Of a stretch of 39,781 nt of DNA, positions 32,967-39,781 are shown piece after piece. The stretch is from NCBI GenBank assembly GCA_001804815.1, contig MHBI01000015.1, positions 1 through 39,781 on the forward strand, given 5' to 3'. Made by a program: the position numbers and the translations under genes. The number at the start of each line of letters is the position of its first letter. The first letter of the stretch is position 1. The notes below the pieces were generated by a model. The model saw nothing but the letters and a program-made list of their open reading frames with translations, was not told the DNA's origin and did no database searches. This stretch comes from Lentisphaerae bacterium GWF2_50_93. Lineage in GTDB: Bacteria; Verrucomicrobiota; Lentisphaeria; Victivallales; GWF2-50-93.

Positions 32967-33944
32967 TTATCGCCCTCCGCCTTCTGCATTATTAAATGAT
33001 TTCAAGTGTAGCACACCTCCGACCAGCGCGAAAACAATATACAGTCCAAAATCCGCAAATGAAAGAGCAAGGGCCTGCTCCACGGCGATTCCCAGGCAAC
33101 CCAGAACTCCGATAAGCGTGCCTTCCCTGATGCCGATACCCCCTATGGTCAGAGGGATGAAGAGGGCAATTCCGAGGATTCCGACGATCCAACACCAGTC
33201 TACGAACGGTAGGACGATGTCCAGGCTTCCTGCGAAAAGCATGATGATCAGGACTCCTATCAACTGATAAAACACGCCCAGGAGGATGCAGGCAAGCAGG
33301 ATGAGTTTCCTGCCGGAATAGCTGTGCCATGCGGAAAACAGTTTTGCCAGCACTGCGAAAACGGCTTTGCCCCTTGTCGCGGACTCCATTTTTGCGACAA
33401 GCCCGCTGTCGGGATTCAGTCTGAGGGCGAAAATAAGAAGGAGGCAAACTGCAATGGCCGCGACCACGGCCGTCGTCGTATTGACCGAAACGATTCTGTC
33501 TGCGGATAGGAGTCCCAAGAGGGCCACAAGCAGCATCCCGGCCAGGCCGGTCAGCTTGTCCATTACGATGGAAGCGGCGACTTTTTCATAGTCCCTGTCC
33601 AGTCTCCCCAGAATAACGCCTTTCGCGACATCTCCGAAAAGTTGCCCCGGGAGCAGGAGGGAGTAGTAGCGCCCGATCAGATTCAGGCGAAACATCTGGG
33701 AAAAACGATACTGGGGAAGCAGCAGCTTCCATTTCAGTGTGTTTACTGCTATGGCGAACAGGAACAAGGCGGCGGCGACCAGGAAATTGTAATACGGTAT
33801 TTTCGAGAACAAGGATTCAATTGACATCCTCACGTCGGCGTTGAGCAGGCAGACCGAAAGAAGGACGGCGGTTATCAGTATCTTAGCCGCCAGGACATAG
33901 AGGGCGGAGCGTTTCCTGCCAGGTTGTTGTGATGTCTCAGTCAT
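32967..33944 (-). CDS. Lysylphosphatidylglycerol-synthase-TM / YbhN-AglD family membrane protein, putative flippase
   Basis: The protein has 325 residues with about eight membrane segments. The family signatures NTLKWKLLLPQYRFSQMFRLNLIGRYYSLLLPGQLFGD (about 68-106) and the later PLTIGGIGIREGTLIG are clear. Members are found with GT2 polyprenol transferases and are thought to move lipid-linked sugars or help their use; direct proof is limited. It overlaps the methyltransferase by eight bases (ATGACTGA) and is followed at once by the radical SAM gene. In this operon a role in flipping a polyprenol-phosphate sugar is a reasonable inference. Confidence 0.86.
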   Translation of the reverse strand: MTETSQQPGRKRSALYVLAAKILITAVLLSVCLLNADVRMSIESLFSKIPYYNFLVAAALFLFAIAVNTLKWKLLLPQYRFSQMFRLNLIGRYYSLLLPGQLFGDVAKGVILGRLDRDYEKVAASIVMDKLTGLAGMLLVALLGLLSADRIVSVNTTTAVVAAIAVCLLLIFALRLNPDSGLVAKMESATRGKAVFAVLAKLFSAWHSYSGRKLILLACILLGVFYQLIGVLIIMLFAGSLDIVLPFVDWCWIVGILGIALFIPLTIGGIGIREGTLIGVLGCLGIAVEQALALSFADFGLYIVFALVGGVLHLKSFNNAEGGGR

Positions 33945-34896
33945 TTCGTTGACCGCCGGATGTTTTCGGGAGCGGATTGGCTTTTGAGATAAGAATGAGC
34001 CTGCCCGTTCCGAAACACGAGAGCGTGAGGCAGCACATCTGCAGAATGGGATACTGCATAGGTAAAGGCAAGGTGGAAAAGAGCGCCGCCAGATATTTCA
34101 CAGGCCCGGTCTTCCTGAACCTCGCGCAGGTGCTTATGCTTCTTGCTGCGGCGGAAGGGATGACTTCGTATATTGCCGTAATGCCGTCGAAACCTGTCGA
34201 GGCCAGCACCCTGCATAGGCCGTTCTTTGTGAAATGAAAACGGTGCCTCGGCAGGTCGTAACCATCCCAGTATTTCCCGAAAAACCTGGCCTCCCACGAA
34301 TCCATGTTTGGCACCTTGATGAACAGGATGCCGCCCTCCTTCAGGCCGTTGCGACGGATATTCTCCAGGCATTCCCTGAAAGAGTTGAGGTGTTCGAGCA
34401 CATGGCGCAGGACGACGACATCGTATTTCCTTTCAAAAACGAACTCCGATGCCGAACCCGTCCTCACCTTTATTCCATAGCTGTGTTCCGCGAATTCCAC
34501 CCCTTTGGCGCTCTGTTCTATGCCATCGACGTCGAAAGAGGCCTTCCTCGCGGCATCAAGGAATTCACCGCGTCCCGTCCCGATCTCAAAAAGAGAGGGG
34601 GTCGTGCCGCTGGAAGGATCCAGCTGCCTTTTGATCATTGACAGGTCCTGCCTGTACTTCATCCTCTGCAGATATTCTGCAAATCCTCCCTTGGGCGCGT
34701 ATGCCTCGTAGTCGTCGGGATAGAACTCCAGAAGTTCACGGTCCGACATCTGGGGCATTGTAAAGCCTGTCTTGCAGGAATGACAGAACCATACTTCAAA
34801 ATCGGCGGATCTGCCGCCGGCGACAAAATAGTCCCTCCCGCCGTCAAACAGAAGTTCCGGCTTGCCGTTGCATAGCGGACACAAGGTGTTGTTCAC
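33937..34896 (-). CDS. SAM-dependent methyltransferase with N-terminal zinc ribbon
   Basis: I place the start at GTG 34894-34896. AGGAGG lies eight bases upstream, and the GTG overlaps the GT4 stop as GTGA; an ATG at 34998 would overlap GT4 by over 100 bases. The product has 319 residues: a four-Cys ribbon (6/9 and 38/41, CPLC and CHSC), an FYPDDYEAY segment, and class I methyltransferase motif I LFEIGTGRGEFLDAA (about 102-116). Later come an acidic strand end (VDGIEQS), DVVVLRHVLEHL and GGILFIKVPN. The fold matches the methyltransferase 23-type enzymes found in sugar and polysaccharide clusters. It likely methylates the glycan or its lipid carrier; the acceptor is unknown. Confidence 0.88.
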   Translation of the reverse strand: MNNTLCPLCNGKPELLFDGGRDYFVAGGRSADFEVWFCHSCKTGFTMPQMSDRELLEFYPDDYEAYAPKGGFAEYLQRMKYRQDLSMIKRQLDPSSGTTPSLFEIGTGRGEFLDAARKASFDVDGIEQSAKGVEFAEHSYGIKVRTGSASEFVFERKYDVVVLRHVLEHLNSFRECLENIRRNGLKEGGILFIKVPNMDSWEARFFGKYWDGYDLPRHRFHFTKNGLCRVLASTGFDGITAIYEVIPSAAARSISTCARFRKTGPVKYLAALFSTLPLPMQYPILQMCCLTLSCFGTGRLILISKANPLPKTSGGQRND

Positions 34897-36059
34897 TGTT
34901 GCAGCCTCCTGTAGACTTCGTCTATTCTGCGCCCCACGGCATCCCAGGAGAGATGTTTCACCGCCCTGTCCCTCGCAAGCCTCCCCTTTTCCTCGCATTC
35001 TCCGGGCGAACTCAGGGCGTGTACGATTTTATCAGCGAGATCGCCGGCGTCGCCCGCACGGCAGAAAAACGCCGCATCCCCCAGTATCTCCCGCGATACA
35101 GACCTGTCAAATGCGACCGTCGCCATCCCCATCGCCATATAGTTGTATATCTTCCCGTCCCCCTCGGTCGCCGCGATCTTTGGTGCCACCGCCACCCGGG
35201 AAAGCGACAGATAGGACGGCAGTTCCTGGTACTTTATCCTGCCGAGGAACTTGACCTTGCCCGATATCCCGAGGCTCTTGCACAGACCTTCGTATTTTCC
35301 GATGTTCGGATATCCGATGACGATGAACTGCAGGTCGGGCATCCGCAAAGACGCTTTTGCAAAAGCATTGAGCATTATATCGACACCCTGGTATTCTTCA
35401 AGCAGCCCCATGAACAATATCCTCGGCTTCTCCGGGTCGATTCCCAGGCGTGCACCCAGTCCGGCATCGAACGGGACAGGGTGGAATATTTCGGTGTCAA
35501 CCCCGTCCTTGACATTGGCGGCATTCACACCGTCCCCCTTCAGCAGGCGCAGTTCCCCGAGCATGCTCTCCGACTGGGTTATGACAGGGAACCAGCCCGC
35601 TATCCTTTGCTCCATGAACCGGTAGAAGCGGAAGGGAAGACCTGTCTGCGAGATGAACTTGTGCTGGAGCAGCTCCCCTGTCAGGGTGCCCTGCATGTCG
35701 AAGATATATTTTTTCCTGCGGAAAAAATATTTGCACACCCTGGCGATGCACGCACCCTCGTGCAGATGTGCATGGATGATGTCGGGCCTGAATGCGAATG
35801 CGGTCTTCAGCACAGTGAGGGTCAGGAGAGGGAGGAGCAGTATTTTTGTGAAGGACGGACCCGCCTCCAGCTTCCTGTACCACGGAAAATTCAGGCATCT
35901 TGCAGTCCTGACGCCAGGAACATCGCGCCCGAGCCCATATGTGCACAATACGATCTGATGTCCGAGTTTCTGCAGGGATTTGATCTCCTCGTATATCTGC
36001 GTGTGGCATCCCCTGTCCGCGAAGAACGGGGTTGGAGCTATCATCAGTATTTTGGCCAT
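34893..36059 (-). CDS. Family 4-type glycosyltransferase
   Basis: The protein has 388 residues and the GT-B fold. The N-terminal domain starts MAKILMIAPTPFFADRGC, with the IIHAHLHEGACIARV segment. The C-terminal nucleotide-sugar domain has PRILFMGLLEEYQGVDIMLNAF, FLGRIKYQELPSYLSLSRVAVAP and the GDGKIYNYMAMGMATVAFD region, in place of the common E-x7-E (its Glu-containing equivalent is IAATEGDGKIYNYMA). A retaining sugar transferase acting in the cytoplasm is expected. There is no strong ribosome site at the ATG. A 93-bp repeat-bearing gap separates it from the aminotransferase upstream. Confidence 0.9.
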   Translation of the reverse strand: MAKILMIAPTPFFADRGCHTQIYEEIKSLQKLGHQIVLCTYGLGRDVPGVRTARCLNFPWYRKLEAGPSFTKILLLPLLTLTVLKTAFAFRPDIIHAHLHEGACIARVCKYFFRRKKYIFDMQGTLTGELLQHKFISQTGLPFRFYRFMEQRIAGWFPVITQSESMLGELRLLKGDGVNAANVKDGVDTEIFHPVPFDAGLGARLGIDPEKPRILFMGLLEEYQGVDIMLNAFAKASLRMPDLQFIVIGYPNIGKYEGLCKSLGISGKVKFLGRIKYQELPSYLSLSRVAVAPKIAATEGDGKIYNYMAMGMATVAFDRSVSREILGDAAFFCRAGDAGDLADKIVHALSSPGECEEKGRLARDRAVKHLSWDAVGRRIDEVYRRLQQ

Positions 36060-36127
36060 AGGATTTCAAATGCTAAAATTTCACTGTCTACATGAATTCA
36101 AACTTGGACACTTGGAGTCTCTATGCA

Positions 36128-36159
36128 ATCATCCATTCATCCAGCAATCCAGTCATCCG
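36128..36159. repeat. Short ATCC-rich repeat resembling one end of family E
   Basis: The stretch ATCCATTCATCCAGCAATCC is nearly identical to the distal end of the family E element (23103-23122). It begins at the stop codon of the aminotransferase, whose TGA lies inside it. Confidence 0.5.
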
Positions 36160-37277
36160 TTTTCCTTCAACACGTCCGCTATGCGTTCCACATCGTCCTC
36201 AGTCATGCCGAGATGTACTGGCAGGGAGAGGACCTTCCCTGACAGGCGGACACATTCCGGACACTTGTCGAGCGCCTCCTGGTACTGCGGATATTCCCTG
36301 TTGTCGCGGTAATGCACGCCGGGATTTATGCCGTGCCGGTTGAGCTTGATTATTGCCGCCTCCCTGTTTTCGAGCAGGATTTGAAACAGATGGCGCGATG
36401 ATTCGCAGCCTTCATGCCTGACAACCGAAAGTTCCGGCCCTTCATCAAGAGCCCCGGCATACCATCCTGCAATCCTGCGCCGGTATCCGTTGTCCTCGTC
36501 CAGATACTTGAGTCCGACAAGCGCCAGAGAGGCCATGACTGAATTCCCATGGTACTTGAAACCCACGCAGGGAACGTCGTATTTCCATTTGTACGCATCG
36601 TCCTTGAGGCTGCGCGAATATGTGTCCAGGTCGATGCCGAGCCAGGAAAGCCTTCTTGCCATGCGGTCGGATTCCTCGTCACTGAAACAGAGCATCCCGC
36701 TGTCCGCGGTCGGCAGGTTCTTGACGGCATGGAATGAAAAAACCGTAACGTCGGCGCCGTGGCCGGCATGTACCCCGTCAATGCGGGTTCCGGCCATGTG
36801 CGCTGCGTCGAGAATTACTTTAAGGCCATGCTTCCTTCCGATTTCGCGGACTTCCGGGAAATTCGCGGCGTTCCCTCCGATTCCAACAAACATTATGGCC
36901 CTTGTCCTGGGCGTTATCCTCGAGACTACGGAGCCAGGATTGAGATTGAGGGTTCCGTCTATGTCCGCAAAGACAGGCTTCAGCCCCGCATAGGTTATCG
37001 CATGGTTCGTCGAGACAAAGGTAAAAGGGGTGCTTATGACTTCATCCCCGTCCTTCCAGCCGTGCCGGTCCTTCAGGATTTTGACTGCCAGATGAAGCCC
37101 GGCCGTTGCCGAATTCAGGAAATGCGCATAGGGCAGACCCGTATATTCCTTCCACTTCTCCTCCATGATGAGCGTCTTGTACCCTAGACCCGTCCATCCT
37201 TTCTCAAGGCACTCCCTGATTTCGGACAGGCATTCGTCGACGTGAAAGCTGGGTTTGAACAAAGGTATTGTTTTCAT
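36153..37277 (-). CDS. DegT/DnrJ/EryC1-type PLP-dependent sugar aminotransferase
   Basis: The protein has 374 residues from the ATG at 37277. That start forms ATGA with the stop of the GT2 gene and has AAGGGA upstream; a longer frame to 37727 would run through the GT2 gene. Family landmarks are the N-terminal IPLFKPSF, FLNSATAGLHLAV (cofactor phosphate site), TPFTFVSTNHAI and ILDAAHMAG with Asp157. FSFHAVKNLPTADSG carries the likely Schiff-base Lys186, and GVHYRDN is near the C-terminus. Such enzymes aminate keto-sugar nucleotides (as in ArnB or PseC). This suggests the operon builds an amino sugar. No dehydratase or epimerase partner is in the window. Confidence 0.92.
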   Translation of the reverse strand: MKTIPLFKPSFHVDECLSEIRECLEKGWTGLGYKTLIMEEKWKEYTGLPYAHFLNSATAGLHLAVKILKDRHGWKDGDEVISTPFTFVSTNHAITYAGLKPVFADIDGTLNLNPGSVVSRITPRTRAIMFVGIGGNAANFPEVREIGRKHGLKVILDAAHMAGTRIDGVHAGHGADVTVFSFHAVKNLPTADSGMLCFSDEESDRMARRLSWLGIDLDTYSRSLKDDAYKWKYDVPCVGFKYHGNSVMASLALVGLKYLDEDNGYRRRIAGWYAGALDEGPELSVVRHEGCESSRHLFQILLENREAAIIKLNRHGINPGVHYRDNREYPQYQEALDKCPECVRLSGKVLSLPVHLGMTEDDVERIADVLKENG

Positions 37278-38212
37278 AGTTCCCTTATGCGCCTGATGCT
37301 GTATGTGGTATCCCGGGTCGTCCCGTAATAGTTCTTCGAAAGCATGTCTGCAATCAGACCGGAAATGAACATCTGGAGGCCGGTGAGCAGAAGAAATGTC
37401 GAGAGGAGCGGCCACACGGTGTTCGACAGATCCCCGCCCCTCAGGTAATAGAACGCGGTATAGGCGGATGAAAGCGAACTCAGGAAAAAGCAGAACAGGC
37501 CCATCCCCCCAAGCAGATGAAGCGGGCGTACGGCGTATTTGTTCCAGAACCAGACCGAGATAAGATCTATGAACCCCCTGACAGTCCTGCCAAAACCGTA
37601 TTTCGTCCTGCCTGCCGACCGGTATCTGTGGTTCACGGGTATCTCCCCTATCTTGAAGCCTTTGATCTGGAGAATTGCTGGGATGAACCGGTGCATTTCG
37701 CCGTAAAGGGTTACCGTGTCGAAGCATTCCCTCCTGCAGACTTTCAGCGAACAGCCGCTGTCATGGACCGAGTCGTTGATGAACATGTGCCTCAGGAAAT
37801 TGGCAAATCTTGACAGCAGGCGCTTTGAAAATGAGTCCTTCCTGTTCTTTCTCCAGCCTGTGACGAGATCCAGGTTGTTTTCCTGCAGATATGCGATCAT
37901 GGCGGGAATGTCGGCCGGGTCGTTCTGCCCGTCCCCGTCCATTGTCACGATCAGATCGTACCGGGCCGCCTTGATTCCGGCATCCATCGCAGCCGTCTGA
38001 CCGAAGTTCTTCCTGAACTGGATGTATTTGAGAGGGGCCAGGCGCAGCACGGTCTCTTCCGTATTGTCGGTGGATCCGTCGTCGACGAAAATGATCTCGT
38101 AGGTGTATCCGTTCTGCTCGCATACGCGCTTGATCTCGCCGTGCAGCGACGGAATGCTGCCGCTTTCATTGAAAAACGGGGCGACTACTGACAGGCGGAT
38201 GTCGGTGGACAT
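37274..38212 (-). CDS. Polyprenol-phosphate glycosyltransferase, GT2 family (ArnC/DPM1-like)
   Basis: The protein has 312 residues from the ATG at 38212, with GGAAGAG upstream; the frame extends 59 codons further, but that part is not GT2-like. The GT-A nucleotide-binding domain has VVAPFFNES, VDDGSTDN (43-50), the DXD region MDGDGQNDP (91-99) and HDSGCSLKV. HRFIPA and YGFGRTVRG are typical of polyprenol-phosphate transferases. Two C-terminal membrane helices follow (about 225-255 and 262-290). It would move a sugar from a nucleotide donor to undecaprenyl phosphate at the inner membrane. First gene of the operon, coupled to the aminotransferase. Confidence 0.92.
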   Translation of the reverse strand: MSTDIRLSVVAPFFNESGSIPSLHGEIKRVCEQNGYTYEIIFVDDGSTDNTEETVLRLAPLKYIQFRKNFGQTAAMDAGIKAARYDLIVTMDGDGQNDPADIPAMIAYLQENNLDLVTGWRKNRKDSFSKRLLSRFANFLRHMFINDSVHDSGCSLKVCRRECFDTVTLYGEMHRFIPAILQIKGFKIGEIPVNHRYRSAGRTKYGFGRTVRGFIDLISVWFWNKYAVRPLHLLGGMGLFCFFLSSLSSAYTAFYYLRGGDLSNTVWPLLSTFLLLTGLQMFISGLIADMLSKNYYGTTRDTTYSIRRIREL

Positions 38213-38357
38213 GTTTTCTCTTCCAAGTTTGTTTGACGGCAATTCGAAGTGAAATTTACAGCCGCTCACAAGGAAATGCAACAGGGATGGGTGCTTTTTA
38301 CGGAGGACGCCAGGCGGAGCGGCCCAAAGGAATGCAGGTGCGGAAAAATGATTGACT

Positions 38358-38646
38358 CTCTTTGTGCTCTGTGCAATATTTACGCTCATAAGATAAATTC
38401 ACCAGACTCATTGTTATTTATTTATATCCTGTTAATGAGCAACCGTTAAGCTGGGTGAAGTGAGGCGGTTTTGCCTAGAAAGTATGTCGGGTTTTAACCC
38501 GACACTTGGTTGGCGGTTTAAAAACCGCCCTACTTATGAGGCTAAGTTACCAGCTTAACGCCTACCGTAAAACAGCCATTAACAATTAATCTTCCACTCA
38601 ATATCATAGTCATTATGAGCGTATTTTTTGCACAGAGCACAAAGAG
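38358..38646. mobile_element. 289-bp element with 34-bp terminal inverted repeats and no transposase (MITE-like)
   Basis: The left arm 38358-38391 (CTCTTTGTGCTCTGTGCAAT...) and right arm 38613-38646 (...TTGCACAGAGCACAAAGAG) are inverted over 34 bp with three mismatches. A second inner pair (AACCGTTAAGCTGG 38441-38454 and CCAGCTTAACG 38550-38560) lies inside, and the centre is a family B repeat. No ORF of any size is present. It sits in the 680-bp gap between the divergent glycan operon and the LacI-type gene. Whether it is mobile or a fold-back regulatory region is open. Confidence 0.55.
38478..38536. repeat. Two-hairpin repeat, family B (inverted copy of 10887-10942)
   Basis: The hairpins are GTCGGGTTTTAACCCGAC (38486-38503) and GGCGGTTTAAAAACCGCC (38512-38529), with ACTTGGTT between them. 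Together with the flanks GAAAGTAT and CTACTTAT the unit is the near-identical reverse complement of the copy upstream of exbB. Confidence 0.82.
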
Positions 38647-38699
38647 GGACGAGCACAAAGAGGGACGAGCACAAAGAGGGACGGAGCACAAAGAGGGAC
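38635..38699. repeat. Four tandem copies of a 16-bp unit
   Basis: GAGCACAAAGAGGGAC is repeated at 38635, 38651, 38667 and 38684, with a single extra G between the third and fourth copies. The first copy is the outer end of the right terminal inverted repeat. The left arm has only one such unit, so the array looks like a local expansion of the element end. Confidence 0.85.
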
Positions 38700-38824
38700 G
38701 AGTCTCAAGACTATCTTGAGGCTGGAATAAAGGACGCTGAGCGCATGTAATGATTTTACCTCTATGGTTATAATTAATAATTATATAAGTAGTGATATAA
38801 GTAATAAAAAATGCTGATAATATC

Positions 38825-38852
38825 TTGACATATAAGTTGCATGCTTTATTTT
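38825..38852 (+). promoter_or_regulatory. Candidate sigma-70-type promoter of the LacI-type gene
   Basis: TTGACA (38825-38830) and TATTTT (38847-38852) are separated by 16 bp in an AT-rich stretch, 41 bases before the ATG at 38893. The -10 box is imperfect. Small palindromes upstream (CTCAAGA-CTA-TCTTGAG at 38704 and TATAATTA-A-TAATTATA at 38769) could be operator sites for autoregulation. Confidence 0.45.
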
Positions 38853-38892
38853 ACCCTCAAGATCAGGGAGAAAATTCAATAAGGATCATGGC

Positions 38893-39781
38893 ATGGTTAC
38901 ACAAAAAACAATATCAAGGAATCTAGATGTTTCCCAGGCCGCAGTGTCATATGCATTGACAGGCTACCGGAATGGTTACAATGGAGGGAGAATCTCCAAG
39001 GAGATCAGGGATGACATCATCAGGGAGGCTTCACGCCTGAAATATAAGCCCAAAAACCCCCCGAAAAAAAGGAAGAAGCAGAGCATTGCCCTCCTGAACA
39101 GTTTCGGCAGGGAAGGATTCTGGTTTCCGGGACTCCTCAAAGGCATTCAGGATTACGCCATCGAATCCTCGTATCTTGTCACACACCATATATTCCATGT
39201 CAATGACACGCTTCCGGAGCAGCTTATTTCCTCTGTTGATGGATTCATTGCAGTCGAGCTTCCCCGGCCGGAGGAACTGGAAAGAATAGCCAAGCACCTC
39301 CCCGTAGTACTTCTGAACATCAATGATTCAAGTGAAAAATATGACAGTATCCTGCCTGATCATTGCAACGGGATCAGGAAGGCTGTAAGACACCTTCATG
39401 GACTGGGGCATAGGAAGTTCGGTTTCTTCGGTGTAAGGGACTTTCCGCTGCATCACGCGGAAAGATATGGCGCTTACCAGCAGGCTGTCTCAGAGTTGAG
39501 CCTCCCGTCTCCCAATCCATCCTGGATATTCACGCCGTTCAGGAAGGAAAGCTCAATGAACGACCTGGAGCAGAAGATCAAGGAGACGCTGTCATCGCTC
39601 AAAAAAATGAAGGACCGTCCTACGGCCATGATTTTTGCCGCAGATGCCTATGCACTGGCATTCATGCGTTTCGCCGTCGACATGGGGATCAGTATACCCA
39701 AGGACATCAGCATCGTCGGTTTTGACGACGTTAATGAATGTGAGAGCAGCATGCCGTCATTAAGTTCAATCGCGCAGCCGT
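38893..39781 (+). CDS. LacI/PurR-family transcriptional regulator (3' end outside window)
   Basis: The frame is open from the ATG at 38893 (AAGGA seven bases upstream) to the window edge, 296 codons. The helix-turn-helix is at about 4-25 (KTISRNLDVSQAAVSYALTG), with an unusual loop insertion YRNGYNGG before RISKEIRDDI. The usual LacI hinge helix is not recognisable: the linker reads KPKNPPKKRKKQS. The ligand-binding domain follows with LVTHHIF, VDGFIAVELPRPEELE, VVLLNIND, AVRHLHGLGHRKFGFFG, RPTAMIFAADAYALAFMR and ISIPKDISIVGFDDV. Such proteins usually sense sugars. It is divergent from the glycan operon, but the 680-bp repeat-filled gap makes direct control of it uncertain. Confidence 0.92.
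   Translation, partial: MVTQKTISRNLDVSQAAVSYALTGYRNGYNGGRISKEIRDDIIREASRLKYKPKNPPKKRKKQSIALLNSFGREGFWFPGLLKGIQDYAIESSYLVTHHIFHVNDTLPEQLISSVDGFIAVELPRPEELERIAKHLPVVLLNINDSSEKYDSILPDHCNGIRKAVRHLHGLGHRKFGFFGVRDFPLHHAERYGAYQQAVSELSLPSPNPSWIFTPFRKESSMNDLEQKIKETLSSLKKMKDRPTAMIFAADAYALAFMRFAVDMGISIPKDISIVGFDDVNECESSMPSLSSIAQP

Noticed and set aside
36153..37727. Long 524-residue form of the aminotransferase
   Set aside because: Residues before MKTIPLF lie within the GT2 gene in a different frame and do not resemble DegT proteins. The ATG at 37277 has an ATGA overlap and a ribosome site.

Overview
The window looks like a chromosomal segment of a Gram-negative (diderm) bacterium, most likely from the PVC superphylum (Lentisphaerota or a close relative). 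This placement is an inference. It rests on an ExbB/ExbD/DUF4159 cluster beside giant periplasmic TPR proteins, a PQI lipid-transport operon, an atypical LacI-type regulator, a ceramidase-like gene end, AGGAGG-type ribosome binding sites, and intergenic gaps packed with several families of small palindromic repeats. No rRNA, tRNA, CRISPR array, phage gene or transposase was found.

Layout. (1) 1-700: the 3' end of a neutral-ceramidase-like gene (+), then nested palindromes. (2) 702-4353, minus strand: a PQI-type system with PqiA as two half-length proteins, three-MCE-domain PqiB and lipoprotein PqiC. (3) 4477-6447: a secreted coiled-coil/TPR protein. (4) 6883-10829: ExbB, two ExbD, a single-pass TonB-like protein with no visible TonB C-terminal domain, and a membrane DUF4159 protein, mostly with 4-base stop/start overlaps. 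(5) 11015-22854: three secreted TPR proteins, one of 2572 residues. The 743- and 2572-residue proteins share a divergent beta-domain repeat. (6) 23537-28801: a 1754-residue secreted protein with a FlgD-like segment, a probable beta-propeller and a CBM9-like C-terminus. All of 702-28801 is on the minus strand and could be a few successive operons.

(7) 29174-31666 (+): a YfhO-family membrane protein. It converges on, and overlaps by 73 bp, a minus-strand glycan operon (31594-38212): polyprenol-phosphate GT2, DegT-type aminotransferase, GT4, methyltransferase, LPG-synthase-TM/flippase-like protein and a B12-binding radical SAM protein. This set suggests a lipid-linked (amino)sugar that is made, modified, moved across the membrane and attached to an envelope target. 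(8) 38213-39781: a repeat-rich gap, then a LacI-type regulator (+) cut by the window end.

How it fits together. Regions 2-5 read as envelope machinery: a lipid-transport tunnel, and a proton-motive-force motor coupled to large periplasmic scaffolds. The motor/scaffold combination, with a TonB-like stub and DUF4159 in place of a recognisable TonB, is the best candidate for an under-described system.

The intergenic gaps hold a second layer: at least six dispersed palindrome families. Two copies of one 186-bp element differ by exactly two inserted small repeats, one of which also occurs alone elsewhere in the window. A 289-bp element has 34-bp terminal inverted repeats. Several palindromes begin at stop codons.
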